Assembly (NCBI GenBank): GCA_038318455.1
Contig: JBBQCF010000011.1
Coordinates: 1 to 23,187 of the forward strand
Direction: 5' to 3'
DNA length: 23,187 nucleotides
Origin: UBA12068 sp038318455
GTDB lineage: Bacteria; Patescibacteriota; Minisyncoccia; Moranbacterales; GWC2-37-73
In this document: piece by piece, positions 1-7,386 of the stretch
How positions within the stretch are numbered: the first letter of the stretch is position 1
Layout: each line of letters begins with the position of its first letter
Translations under genes and position numbers: made by a program
Notes under the pieces: model-generated
Databases searched by the model: none
Seen by the model: the letters and a program-made list of their open reading frames with translations, nothing else
What the model was told of the DNA's origin: nothing

Positions 1-1
1 T

Positions 2-1015
2 ATTACTATTGCTACTTCACATTGTGAATATGAATCTGATTCTCGTCATTACGCTCACGTTGACTGTCCTGGACATGCTGACTACATCAAGAACATGATT
101 ACTGGTGCAGCTCAAATGGATGGAGCAATCTTGGTTGTTTCAGCTACTGATGGTCCTATGCCTCAAACACGTGAACACATCTTGCTTGCAAAACAAATTG
201 GTGTTCCTGCAATCGTTGTTTTCATTAACAAGGTTGATATGGTTGACGACGAAGAATTGATTGAATTGGTTGAGGCTGAAGTTCGTGAACTTCTTTCAAA
301 ATATGAATTCGATGGAGATAATGCTGCTGTAATCAAAGGATCAGCAACCAAGGCTCTTGCAGCTACAACTGTTGATGATGCAGATGTGAAACCTATTTAT
401 GACCTTATGGCTGCTTTGGATGCTCAAATCCCTGAACCTGTTCGTGAAACAGAAAAACCTTTCCTTATGCCTATTGAAGATATTTTCTCAATTGAAGGTC
501 GCGGAACAGTGGTAACTGGAAGAATCGAATCTGGTACAATCAAAATCAATGAAGAAGTTGAAATCGTTGGTCTTCGTCCAACAGCAAAAACTGTTGTAAC
601 TGGAATTGAAATGTTCAACAAATCACTTGATTCTGGACAAGCTGGAGACAATGCAGGACTTCTGATTCGTGGAATTAAGAAAGAAGATGTAGAGCGCGGA
701 CAAGTACTAGCTAAAACTGGCTCAATTACACCTCATACTGAATTTGAAGGAGAAATTTACATTTTGACAAAAGAAGAAGGTGGACGTCACACTCCATTCT
801 TCAAAGGATACAAACCACAATTTTACATTCGAACAACTGACGTGACTGGAGAAGTTATTCTTCCAGAAGGAACTGAAATGGTTATGCCTGGAGATACAAT
901 CAACTTGGTTGTAAAATTGATCGCTCCTGTAGCTATGGCAGAAGGAATGCGCTTTGCTATTCGCGAAGGTGGCAAGACTGTTGGTGCTGGAGTTGCAACA
1001 AAGATCCTCAAGTAG
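2..1015 (+). CDS. tuf: Elongation factor Tu, 5'-truncated by the window edge
   Basis: EF-Tu is the GTPase that delivers aminoacyl-tRNA to the ribosomal A site. The reading frame is open from base 2 to a TAG at 1013-1015, giving about 337 of the usual ~395 residues; the P-loop and start lie upstream of the window. The visible part begins just before the G3 motif DCPGHADYIKNM. It continues through the G4 motif NKVDMVDDEE and the G5 motif GSATKAL, then domains 2 and 3, ending in the family-typical VGAGVATKILK. The first ATG inside the window (95) is internal to the G domain and is not the start. tuf directly upstream of rpsJ is a common arrangement in the str-S10 region. Identification is essentially certain. 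Confidence 0.98.
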   Translation: MTIATSHCEYESDSRHYAHVDCPGHADYIKNMITGAAQMDGAILVVSATDGPMPQTREHILLAKQIGVPAIVVFINKVDMVDDEELIELVEAEVRELLSKYEFDGDNAAVIKGSATKALAATTVDDADVKPIYDLMAALDAQIPEPVRETEKPFLMPIEDIFSIEGRGTVVTGRIESGTIKINEEVEIVGLRPTAKTVVTGIEMFNKSLDSGQAGDNAGLLIRGIKKEDVERGQVLAKTGSITPHTEFEGEIYILTKEEGGRHTPFFKGYKPQFYIRTTDVTGEVILPEGTEMVMPGDTINLVVKLIAPVAMAEGMRFAIREGGKTVGAGVATKILK

Positions 1016-1029
1016 TTCAAGTTTACTAC

Positions 1030-1060
1030 GCAGACATATTGATTTTGTTAATATGTCTGC
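1030..1060 (+). other. Perfect 11-bp hairpin between tuf and rpsJ
   Basis: GCAGACATATT (1030-1040) and AATATGTCTGC (1050-1060) are exact reverse complements separated by a 9-nt loop. No T-tract follows (next bases CTGTGTTCAC), so it does not look like an intrinsic terminator. It could be an mRNA processing or stabilising stem, or a partial terminator between tuf and rpsJ. Function is inferred only. Confidence 0.6.
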
Positions 1061-1119
1061 CTGTGTTCACTAGAACAACGCAAGTAATTGTAATTTAAAT
1101 CGTTATTATAAAGATCAAG

Positions 1120-1455
1120 ATGGCTTCTAAAAAAACAGACAACGAACAAGAAGGAACAAGAATTAGAATTAAGATCAAAGCGTACGATAGTAAGGTCATT
1201 GACCAAAGCGCGCGCAAAATTGTAGAAACCGTTGAAAGAAGCGGCTCTAAATTTACTGGTCCAGTTCCACTTCCTACAGAAATTCATAAAGTTACTGTGA
1301 ATAAATCAACTTTCGTATACAAGGATGCTCGAGACCAATACGAAATGAGAATTCACAAACGCTTGATTGATATTTGGAATCCTACCCCGAAGACAATTGA
1401 GAACCTTACGAGCCTTGATTTGCCAGCTGGAGTTGATCTAGAGATAAAGATGTAA
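1120..1455 (+). CDS. rpsJ: Small subunit ribosomal protein S10
   Basis: S10 is a 30S head protein and, as NusE, a partner of NusB in antitermination. The 111-residue protein has a short Lys/Glu-rich N-terminal extension (residues 1-13) before the conserved core RIRIKIKAYDSKVIDQSA. It contains the family block YEMRIHKRLIDIWNP and ends VDLEIKM. The ATG at 1120 is the first in frame, and no Shine-Dalgarno precedes it (AAAGATCAAG). It lies 104 nt after tuf and 184 nt before rplC. The latter gap holds its own promoter and leader, so rpsJ may be transcribed with tuf rather than with the rest of the S10 operon. Confidence 0.97.
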   Translation: MASKKTDNEQEGTRIRIKIKAYDSKVIDQSARKIVETVERSGSKFTGPVPLPTEIHKVTVNKSTFVYKDARDQYEMRIHKRLIDIWNPTPKTIENLTSLDLPAGVDLEIKM

Positions 1456-1461
1456 GAATGC

Positions 1462-1490
1462 TTGCATTATTTTAGAAAATAGTTTACAAT
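1462..1490 (+). promoter_or_regulatory. Sigma-70-type promoter ahead of rplC
   Basis: A -35 box TTGCAT (1462-1467) and a -10 box TACAAT (1485-1490) are separated by exactly 17 nt. It begins just after the rpsJ stop. A start of transcription near 1497 would give a leader of about 140 nt before rplC. Confidence 0.65.
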
Positions 1491-1639
1491 AGATAAGTTA
1501 GAAAAAAGGAGAAAATACTAGTTAAAGTCTGGCACTTGTCAGATACTCAACTAGCAAATTCAAGAGAAATCTTGAGTTATGCTGGCTGAAAGGCCAGTTT
1601 TTTGTTTCTTAAAGTGAAATAACGATAACAACGAATATT
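1491..1639 (+). promoter_or_regulatory. Structured leader of the rplC operon with attenuator-like terminator
   Basis: Three hairpins lie in series. The first pairs TCTGGC (1528-1533) with GTCAGA (1538-1543). The second spans 1553-1583: nine base pairs closed by a GAAA tetraloop, a bulged A at 1579, then four more pairs. The third is CTGGC (1582-1586) with GCCAG (1593-1597) followed by six T (1598-1603), the form of an intrinsic terminator. CTGGC occurs twice (1529-1533 and 1582-1586), and both copies can pair with the single GCCAG, so the first could act as an antiterminator arm. An unused AAGGAG lies at 1506-1511. Regulation by a ribosomal protein of this operon is the natural inference; the ligand is not known. 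Confidence 0.6.
1583..1604 (+). terminator. Intrinsic terminator / attenuator upstream of rplC
   Basis: A 5-bp G/C-rich stem with a six-base loop is followed by TTTTTTG. It lies about 37 nt before the rplC start codon and downstream of the promoter at 1462-1490, so it must be conditional if rplC is expressed from that promoter. It could also simply end rpsJ transcription, but the promoter precedes it. Confidence 0.6.
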
Positions 1640-2206
1640 ATGTATATAAAATATATCTTGGGAAGAAAATTAGGAATGACAACACTGTACAACAAAGAAC
1701 AGGGTGCTTTGAATGTGACTTTGATTGAATGTCCATCAAATACGGTTTCTGTAGTTCGAACTCAAGAAAAAAATGGTTACTCTGCTGTTCAATTGGAAAT
1801 TGCTAAGACTAAGAATATTACTCATCGCAAAGAATTCCGTCTAGATGTTGACCCAACGGTTGTTGTGGGAGATCAAATTACTATCGAAGGTTTTGCAATT
1901 GGAGATGAAATTCAAGTTAGTGGAATTGCTAAGGGAAAAGGATTTCAAGGAGTTGTGAAGCGACATGGATTTGCTGGTTCTCCTGCAACTCATGGACACA
2001 AGCATGACAACAGAGCACCTGGTTCAATTGGAGCTCAACAACCACAGCATGTTATTAAAGGAAAGAGGATGGCTGGACGCATGGGTGGAAAAAGATCAAC
2101 AACTAAGGGTATTAAAATTGTATATATGGACGCTGAAAAGAACATTATGGGAGTTCTTGGAGCAGTGCCGGGAGTTGTTGGAAGAATCGTTGAGGTAAGA
2201 GCATAA
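1640..2206 (+). CDS. rplC: Large subunit ribosomal protein L3
   Basis: L3 is a primary 23S rRNA binder that nucleates 50S assembly and sends a loop toward the peptidyl transferase centre. The 188-residue product is somewhat shorter than the ~205-210 usual in bacteria. It opens with YILGRKLGMTTLY, and the central loop is conserved (KGFQGVVKRHGFAGS near residues 100-114, then the HGHKHDNRAPGSIG region). It ends in GVLGAVPGVVGRIVEVRA. The start at 1640 gives the canonical short N-terminus. It is the first gene after the leader and promoter and 54 nt ahead of rplD. No Shine-Dalgarno is visible. Confidence 0.96.
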   Translation: MYIKYILGRKLGMTTLYNKEQGALNVTLIECPSNTVSVVRTQEKNGYSAVQLEIAKTKNITHRKEFRLDVDPTVVVGDQITIEGFAIGDEIQVSGIAKGKGFQGVVKRHGFAGSPATHGHKHDNRAPGSIGAQQPQHVIKGKRMAGRMGGKRSTTKGIKIVYMDAEKNIMGVLGAVPGVVGRIVEVRA

Positions 2207-2260
2207 TTTATCCTCAAAGGGTAAACTTGAAGTAAAAAATTTAGAAATTTGATAAATACT

Positions 2261-2890
2261 ATGGCTACAATTGCTATTCACAATCAAGAAGGAAAAAAAA
2301 TCGAAGACTTATCTGTAAATGATAGCGTTTTTGGAGCTGCTGCAAACAATGAACTGCTTCATCAAGTTTTCATGGTCATTGCGGGAAATCAAAGAAATCC
2401 AATTGCTCACACTAAAGACAAGAGTGAAGTTGCTGGATCTGGAAAAAAACCATTCAAGCAAAAGGGAACTGGTTCAGCTCGTCAAGGACAAAAGAGAAAT
2501 CCTGTGATGAGAGGTGGAGGTGTTGCTTTTGGTCCAACTAATGAAAGAAATTTCAAGAGAGATTTAAATAAGAAAATGAAACAAAAGGCAGTTGTGATTG
2601 CAATTTCGGAAAAACTTCGAGCAGGAACATTGATTGCGCTTGATTCATTGGTGGTTGCAAACGCTAAAACTAAAAGCTTTGATCAGATTTTGAAAAATCT
2701 TAAGATTAAAGGAAAAGTATTGGTTTCTTTTTCTGATGAAGAAAAGAAAACAGCCATGATTAGTCGCAATATTGAAAATGTTAATAATATTGAAACGAAG
2801 GATTTGAATGTAATGGATTTATTGAATAACAAGTTTGTGCTTTTGAGCAAAGCTTCAATCGCATTTTTGGAAGAAAAGTTTGTAAAGTAA
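2261..2890 (+). CDS. rplD: Large subunit ribosomal protein L4
   Basis: L4 binds 23S rRNA domain I, lines the peptide exit tunnel and in some bacteria represses its own operon. The ATG at 2261 (MATIAIHNQEG) gives 209 residues, the normal size. An in-frame TTG at 2249 would add four unconserved residues and is not preferred. The tunnel loop is clear at about residues 56-80 (SGKKPFKQKGTGSARQGQ). The C-terminal half is more divergent, with FVLLSKASIAFLEEKF near the end. Its position between rplC and rplW is canonical. Because of its autoregulatory role elsewhere it is a candidate ligand of the upstream leader. Confidence 0.96.
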   Translation: MATIAIHNQEGKKIEDLSVNDSVFGAAANNELLHQVFMVIAGNQRNPIAHTKDKSEVAGSGKKPFKQKGTGSARQGQKRNPVMRGGGVAFGPTNERNFKRDLNKKMKQKAVVIAISEKLRAGTLIALDSLVVANAKTKSFDQILKNLKIKGKVLVSFSDEEKKTAMISRNIENVNNIETKDLNVMDLLNNKFVLLSKASIAFLEEKFVK

Positions 2891-2931
2891 ATATATATTG
2901 AGATTTAAATTTTGATTTAAGCGAAAAGCAT

Positions 2932-3333
2932 ATGGCAGTAATAGAAGAGAAAAAAGAATCAGTTTCTGAAGTGAAGACAACTGTGAAAAAAGCAGTTAAG
3001 AAAACTACAAGCAAAAAAGAAGTAGCTATCGTGGCTGCAAAAAATTCTGACATTGCTTATAGAGTTCTAACTGAACCTTGGATCACAGAAAAAACTCACC
3101 GAGCAATTGCTGATGATAAATATACTTTCAAAGTTATCAAGAGCGCAACTAAGAAACAAGTGAAGTTGGCGATTGAAGGTCTGTACAGTGTGAAAGTTGA
3201 AAGAGTTAGTGTTGTCAATGTTAAAGATAAGAAAAAAGCTTACGGACGACATGAAGGAGTAAAATCTGGTTTCAAAAAAGCAACTGTGACACTTAAAAAA
3301 GGAGATAAGATTGAATTGTTTCAAGGAGTATAG
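2932..3333 (+). CDS. rplW: Large subunit ribosomal protein L23 with lysine-rich N-terminal extension
   Basis: L23 sits at the tunnel exit, where trigger factor and SRP dock. The 133-residue protein is about 35-40 residues longer than usual. Residues 1-40 form a Lys/Glu/Val-rich low-complexity tail, and the globular domain starts near YRVLTEPWITEKTHRA. It continues with YTFKVIKSATKKQVKLAIE and ends KKGDKIELFQGV. The ATG at 2932 is the first in frame. Starting at an internal codon to remove the tail is not supported, since no other ATG lies before the core. The extension is seen in the sequence; any role in binding exit-site factors is a guess. Confidence 0.95.
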   Translation: MAVIEEKKESVSEVKTTVKKAVKKTTSKKEVAIVAAKNSDIAYRVLTEPWITEKTHRAIADDKYTFKVIKSATKKQVKLAIEGLYSVKVERVSVVNVKDKKKAYGRHEGVKSGFKKATVTLKKGDKIELFQGV

Positions 3334-3369
3334 AAAATAATATAATTTCAAATTAGCGACCCGAAAGAT

Positions 3370-4200
3370 ATGGCAATTAAAGTATACAAGAAAAATACAG
3401 CCGGCAGACGAAATATGTCGATTGTAAAACCTGATAATTTGACGGATAAAAAACCTGAGAAATCTTTGCTTGCACCGATGACTCAGAAAGCCGGAAGATC
3501 TCATGGTAAAATCTCAACTCGTCACCAAGGTGGTGGTCACAAGAGACGATATCGTTTGGTTGATTTCAAACAACAGAAGTTTGGTGTGCTTGGACGAATT
3601 GTTTCAATTGAAAAGGATCCTAATCGTAGCGCTCTTATTGCTCTTGTTTCATATATCGATGGAGACAAAAGATATATCTTGGCTAGTGAAGGGATGAAAG
3701 CTGAAATGGAGGTTATGACTGGAGTTGATGCTCCTATTAAAAAAGGAAATCGTACAGTTCTTCGAAATATCCCATCTGGAACAATTATCTCAAATATCGA
3801 ATTGATTGCTGGAAAAGGTGGACAAATCACAAGAAGCGCTGGAAGTGGAGCAACATTGATGGCTATTGATGATAAGATGGCTCAACTCAAAATGTCATCT
3901 GGGGAAATTAGAATCGTAAGTAAAGAGTGTTATGCTACAATTGGACGAGTAAGTAATTTCGAACACAGTAGTGAAACTCTCGGAAAGGCTGGAAGAAACA
4001 GATGGAAAGGAAAGAGACCAGAAGTTCGTGGATCTGCGATGAATCCTGTTGATCATCCACACGGAGGAGGAGAGGGTAAGCAAGGAATCGGACTTAAACA
4101 TCCTAAAACTCCTTGGGGAAAGCCTGCTCTCGGAAGAAAAACAAGAAAGAAGAATAGATATAGTGATAAATTTATTGTAAAACGAAGAGTTAAGAAATAG
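3370..4200 (+). CDS. rplB: Large subunit ribosomal protein L2
   Basis: L2 bridges the subunits near the peptidyl transferase centre. At 276 residues it has normal length. It contains TRHQGGGHKRRYR (about residues 50-62) and the diagnostic block MNPVDHPHGGGEG, in which His229 falls at the number known to matter for peptidyl transfer in E. coli L2. The basic C-terminus (KTRKKNRYSDKFIVKRRVKK) is intact. The ATG at 3370 gives the usual start MAIKVYKKNTAGRR. It lies in canonical order between rplW and rpsS. Confidence 0.98.
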   Translation: MAIKVYKKNTAGRRNMSIVKPDNLTDKKPEKSLLAPMTQKAGRSHGKISTRHQGGGHKRRYRLVDFKQQKFGVLGRIVSIEKDPNRSALIALVSYIDGDKRYILASEGMKAEMEVMTGVDAPIKKGNRTVLRNIPSGTIISNIELIAGKGGQITRSAGSGATLMAIDDKMAQLKMSSGEIRIVSKECYATIGRVSNFEHSSETLGKAGRNRWKGKRPEVRGSAMNPVDHPHGGGEGKQGIGLKHPKTPWGKPALGRKTRKKNRYSDKFIVKRRVKK

Positions 4201-4258
4201 TTAATATAGTTAAAATGGTCACCTTAAGTGGCGACTAATGAACTAGATAAAGAAATTT

Positions 4259-4603
4259 ATGTCAAGAAGTTTAAAAAAAGGACCATACGTTGATCCCCGA
4301 GTAATGAAGAAAGTTGAAAATGCAAAGCCAACTGATGGCACAATCAAGACTTGGTCTAGAGCTTGTACAATTGCACCAGAAATGATCGGTTTCACTTTTG
4401 GAGTTCACAATGGACGCGAACATACAGCTGTATATGTGACTGAAGAAATGGTGGGACATCGTTTGGGAGAATTTGCACCTACTCGTAAGTTTACTCGTCA
4501 TGGAGGAAAGATGCAGAAAGAAATGGAACAAGCAGCTAAGCAAAAACAACAGGATGCAATGAAAGCAGCTAAGAGTGATACTCCTGCAAAAAAGAAGAAA
4601 TAA
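4259..4603 (+). CDS. rpsS: Small subunit ribosomal protein S19 with basic C-terminal tail
   Basis: S19 pairs with S13 in the 30S head near the A and P sites. The 114-residue protein starts with the classical MSRSLKKGPYVD and contains TWSRACTIAPEMIGFTF, GREHTAVYVTEEMVGHRLGEF and APTRKFTRHGGK. It is about 20 residues longer than the usual ~92, because residues 93-114 form a Gln/Lys/Ala-rich tail ending PAKKKK. No Shine-Dalgarno is seen. Confidence 0.97.
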   Translation: MSRSLKKGPYVDPRVMKKVENAKPTDGTIKTWSRACTIAPEMIGFTFGVHNGREHTAVYVTEEMVGHRLGEFAPTRKFTRHGGKMQKEMEQAAKQKQQDAMKAAKSDTPAKKKK

Positions 4604-4637
4604 AGTAAGATAATTAGAGATTAGATTATATATTATT

Positions 4638-5207
4638 ATGAAGGTAATAGCATCACTCAACAATTTAAGAACATCTCCACGTAAAGTTCGTTTGGTGACA
4701 AACAGCGTTGTCGGGATGAATGCAAGCGCCGCTCTTGTTCAGCTTAAGCATCTTGTAAAAAAGACTAGCGAACCTGTCGAGAAGTTGCTTAATAGTGCCT
4801 TAGCTAATGCTGAAAACAATTTCGGTTTAGATAAGGACAATATGTATGTTAGCAGTATTCTCGTTGGAGAAGGAGCTAAATTAAAAAGATGGCTTCCAAG
4901 AGCTCAAGGAAGAGCAACATTACTTCTTAAACGTACTTCTCATATTAAAATGGAATTAGAGGAAAGGGTTGAGGGAAAAAATAAGAAGTCAAAACAAGAA
5001 TTGGAAAAGGAAAAAACAGCAAGAGAAGCTGCAAGAGAGAAAATGATGAAAGAAGAAATGGCAGCCATGGAAAAAGCAGAAAAAGAAGAAGAGGCTGTAA
5101 TTGAAAAATCTGCTCCAAAGAAAACAACTAACCAAAAAGAAACTTTGAAAAAAGGACAGGACAATGGATTTCTTAAGAAAGTTTTTCAAAGAAAATCTGG
5201 AGCATAA
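4638..5207 (+). CDS. rplV: Large subunit ribosomal protein L22 with long charged C-terminal extension
   Basis: L22 contacts all 23S domains, and its beta-hairpin lines the exit tunnel. The core spans residues 1-108 and carries LRTSPRKVRLVTNSVVGM, the ALANAENN helix region and KRWLPRAQGRATLLLKRTSHI. Residues ~109-189 are an unusual Lys/Glu/Ala-rich segment with predicted long-helix or coiled-coil character (about 110-150), then a Ser/Lys-rich end FLKKVFQRKSGA. Typical bacterial L22 has ~110 residues, so about 80 residues are additional. No frameshift or fused known domain is evident. The ATG at 4638 matches the family start. Confidence 0.95.
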   Translation: MKVIASLNNLRTSPRKVRLVTNSVVGMNASAALVQLKHLVKKTSEPVEKLLNSALANAENNFGLDKDNMYVSSILVGEGAKLKRWLPRAQGRATLLLKRTSHIKMELEERVEGKNKKSKQELEKEKTAREAAREKMMKEEMAAMEKAEKEEEAVIEKSAPKKTTNQKETLKKGQDNGFLKKVFQRKSGA

Positions 5208-5274
5208 ATTAGGAATTAGAATTTTAAAGATAATAAGTGATAAAAAATACAGTTAATTAGAGATTTATAAAATT

Positions 5275-5922
5275 ATGGGACATAAAGTCAATCCAACAGG
5301 GCTGCGCCTAGGAATCACAACAACTTGGAAATCAAGGTGGTTTGCTGGTAAAGATTATACTAAGAAACTCAAAGAGGATGTTCAGATTCGTGAGTTTGTT
5401 ATGAAAAAATGGAAATCTGCTGCTATTGCTGATGTTGAAATTGAGCGAAGCGCAAATATCCTAAAATTGATTATCAAAACATCTCGTCCTGGAGTATTGA
5501 TCGGAAGAGGTGGCACAGGGATTAGCGATATGGTCAACATTATCAAGAAGCAATTTTTTGCAGGTGTGAAAATTGATCTTAAGATTGAGGCTCAAGAGGT
5601 GAGACAGTTTGAGGAAAATGCTTCATTGGTTGCTCAAAATGTTGCAGAACAACTTGAGAAGCGTGTACCATTTCGAAGAATTCTCAAATCAATGCTTGAT
5701 CAATGTGAAAAGAATAAGAATATTAAGGGAGTAAAGATTGAAGTTTCTGGACGATTGGGTGGAGCAGAAATGTCACGTCGTGAATGGCTTTCAAGAGGAA
5801 CAGTGCCACTTCACACACTTCGCGCTGATATTGATTTTGCAAAAGCTACCGCTTTTACAACCTATGGAGCAATCGGAGTGAAGACATGGTTATATAAAGG
5901 AGAAGTTTTTAGTAAGGAATAA
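5275..5922 (+). CDS. rpsC: Small subunit ribosomal protein S3
   Basis: S3 is part of the mRNA entry site of the 30S subunit. The 215-residue protein starts MGHKVNPTGLRLGITTTWKS. Its KH domain carries the GRGG loop (VLIGRGGTGI, about residues 75-84). The C-terminal domain is identified by IKGVKIEVSGRLGGAEMSRREW and TLRADIDFAKATAFTTYGAIGVKTWLYKGEV. Its length is close to the family norm. The 67-nt spacer before it shares words with the rplN spacer (see findings). Confidence 0.98.
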   Translation: MGHKVNPTGLRLGITTTWKSRWFAGKDYTKKLKEDVQIREFVMKKWKSAAIADVEIERSANILKLIIKTSRPGVLIGRGGTGISDMVNIIKKQFFAGVKIDLKIEAQEVRQFEENASLVAQNVAEQLEKRVPFRRILKSMLDQCEKNKNIKGVKIEVSGRLGGAEMSRREWLSRGTVPLHTLRADIDFAKATAFTTYGAIGVKTWLYKGEVFSKE

Positions 5923-5963
5923 TCTGAAACACAATTTTTACATTTTGATTAAAAGATACGCAT

Positions 5964-6374
5964 ATGTTGATGCCGAAAAAAGTTAAACACAGAAAGATTC
6001 ACCGAGGCGGAGAAATCCGCGGAGTTGCCACTAAAGGTAACACGGTTAGTTTTGGTAGTTTTGGTCTTAAGGCCATGACTTCAGGATTAATTTCTGCTCG
6101 TCAGATCGAGGCTGCTCGTCGCGCAATGACAAGATATGTCAAGCGAGGAGGAAAAATTTGGATCAGAATTTTCCCTGATAAACCAATGACCAAAAAGGGA
6201 GATGAAACTCCGATGGGTAAGGGAAAAGGAAGCGTGGATCATTTTGTAGCAAGAACTAAGCAAGGAAGAGTTTTGTTTGAGATGGATGGTATTAGTGAGG
6301 AAATTGCTAAAGAAGCAATGAGACTCGCTTCACATAAGCTCAATGTTAAGACAAAATTTGTAGTTAAAGAATAA
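5964..6374 (+). CDS. rplP: Large subunit ribosomal protein L16
   Basis: L16 lies near the A-site tRNA elbow. The 136-residue protein has the family start MLMPKKVKHRKIHRG from the ATG at 5964, which is preferred over the in-frame ATG at 5970 because L16 normally keeps the MLMPK residues. Other family blocks are GLKAMTSGLISARQIEAARRA, GKIWIRIFPDKPMTKK and MGKGKGSVDHFVA. Its length is normal. A heptad-repeat spacer separates it from rpmC. Confidence 0.98.
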   Translation: MLMPKKVKHRKIHRGGEIRGVATKGNTVSFGSFGLKAMTSGLISARQIEAARRAMTRYVKRGGKIWIRIFPDKPMTKKGDETPMGKGKGSVDHFVARTKQGRVLFEMDGISEEIAKEAMRLASHKLNVKTKFVVKE

Positions 6375-6376
6375 TC

Positions 6377-6452
6377 CATAGAACATAAAACATAGAATAT
6401 GGTATAGAGTCGGTAGCATTTTTGCTCCATGCTCCATGCTCCATGATTCATG
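6377..6452 (+). repeat. Heptad-unit interrupted inverted repeat upstream of rpmC
   Basis: The left arm is four tandem 7-mers (CATAGAA, CATAAAA, CATAGAA, TATGGTA; 6377-6404). A spacer of about 20 nt follows. The right arm is three exact CTCCATG units (6425-6445) plus ATTCATG (6446-6452). The right unit is the reverse complement of CATGGAG, so the arms pair imperfectly, with A-C mismatches at transition positions. The array ends 6 nt before the chosen rpmC start. The same design occurs at 12279-12374 and 19590-19662. Confidence 0.8.
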
Positions 6453-6458
6453 ATTAGT

Positions 6459-6653
6459 ATGAAAATTCAGGAAATTAGAGATATGAATATCGAGCAAATT
6501 AAGAAAATGCTCGCAGAAAAAAGAACTCAAGCAGTTAAGCTTAGATTTGATATTGCTGCACGTCAGCTTAAGAATCATAGACAGTATCGCACGCTTAAAA
6601 CTGATATTGCTCGAGCGCTAACTATTTTAAAAGAACTTAGCCAAAAGAAGTAA
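6459..6653 (+). CDS. rpmC: Large subunit ribosomal protein L29
   Basis: L29 is a small helical-hairpin protein near the tunnel exit, neighbouring L23. I place the start at the ATG at 6459, giving MKIQEIRDMNIEQIKK and 64 residues, as in the family. An earlier in-frame ATG at 6450 belongs to the repeat array and would add only MIS. The C-terminal helix signature is seen in ARQLKNHRQYRTLKTDIARA. It lies between rplP and rpsQ as usual. Confidence 0.94.
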   Translation: MKIQEIRDMNIEQIKKMLAEKRTQAVKLRFDIAARQLKNHRQYRTLKTDIARALTILKELSQKK

Positions 6654-6686
6654 TTATTTTTTAAGAAAGAGTATTTAATAAGACAT

Positions 6687-6929
6687 ATGACAAACATTAC
6701 TAAAAAAATAGCCAAGAAAAAGGGAGTCGTGGTTAGTGATAAAATGGACAAGACAATTGTTGTGGCCGTTGAATCATTAAAAACTCATCCTAAGTATCAC
6801 AAAAAATATCGTTCTACTGTGAAGTATAAAGTTCATGACGAAGAGAATAAATTCAAGAAAGGCGATAAGGTTGAATTCTCACAATGTAAACCTTTAAGTA
6901 AGGACAAAAGTCACATTGTAGTTGCATAA
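6687..6929 (+). CDS. rpsQ: Small subunit ribosomal protein S17
   Basis: S17 is an OB-fold protein that binds 16S rRNA early in 30S assembly. The 80-residue product contains KKGVVVSDKMDKTIVVAVES, HPKYHKKYRSTVKYKVHDEEN and FSQCKPLSKDKSHIVV, matching the family from end to end at normal length. The ATG at 6687 lies in CATATG without a Shine-Dalgarno. Confidence 0.97.
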   Translation: MTNITKKIAKKKGVVVSDKMDKTIVVAVESLKTHPKYHKKYRSTVKYKVHDEENKFKKGDKVEFSQCKPLSKDKSHIVVA

Positions 6930-6980
6930 TAAATTTGAAATTAGAATTTTAAGATAAGAAATATTTAGAGATTTAATAAT

Positions 6981-7346
6981 ATGATTCAAGCAGAGACAAA
7001 ATTAAGAGCAGCTGATAATTCAGGAGCAAAGATCATTGAATGCTTCAAGGTTCTTGGTGGTACACGTAGACGTTATGCTTCTGTTGGAGATATTATTGTT
7101 TGCTCTGTAAAATCATCAGAACCACGAGGATTAGTAAAGAAAGGTGATAAAGTTAGAGCAGTGGTTGTGAGGACTAAAAAAGCTGTTCGCAGAAAAGACG
7201 GTTCATATATCAGATTCGATGAAAATGCTGCTGTGATTGTTAATGAAAAAGAACCAAAGGGAACTCGTATTTTTGGGCCAATTGCTCGAGAACTTCGAGA
7301 AAAAGGATTTTCAAAGATTGTTTCATTGGCACCAGAAGTATTATAA
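6981..7346 (+). CDS. rplN: Large subunit ribosomal protein L14
   Basis: L14 forms an intersubunit bridge and interacts with L19. The 121-residue protein starts MIQAETKLRAADNSGAK. It contains RRYASVGDIIVCSVK, GDKVRAVVVRTKK and RFDENAAVIVNEKEPKGTRI, and ends REKGFSKIVSLAPEVL. It is a strong full-length match in canonical order before rplX. Confidence 0.98.
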   Translation: MIQAETKLRAADNSGAKIIECFKVLGGTRRRYASVGDIIVCSVKSSEPRGLVKKGDKVRAVVVRTKKAVRRKDGSYIRFDENAAVIVNEKEPKGTRIFGPIARELREKGFSKIVSLAPEVL

Positions 7347-7386
7347 TAAATTTGGATTTACATTTTGAATTAAGAAATATAGATAT

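Noticed and set aside
1515..1589. Short leader-peptide frame in the rplC leader (from ATA/TTG codons to TGA at 1587-1589)
   Set aside because: No normal start codon at proper distance from AAGGAG (1506-1511); the only candidate starts are ATA, 3 nt away, or TTG, about 24 nt away.
3067..3504. Open minus-strand frame of 145 residues opposite rplW/rplB
   Set aside because: Lies antisense to clear ribosomal protein genes, has no family resemblance and reflects their codon pattern; the same holds for similar frames at 4271-4663 and 18864-19202.
4217..4236. Small hairpin-like GTCACC/GTGGCGAC in the rplB-rpsS spacer
   Set aside because: Only about five pairs with a mismatch; too weak to report as a feature.
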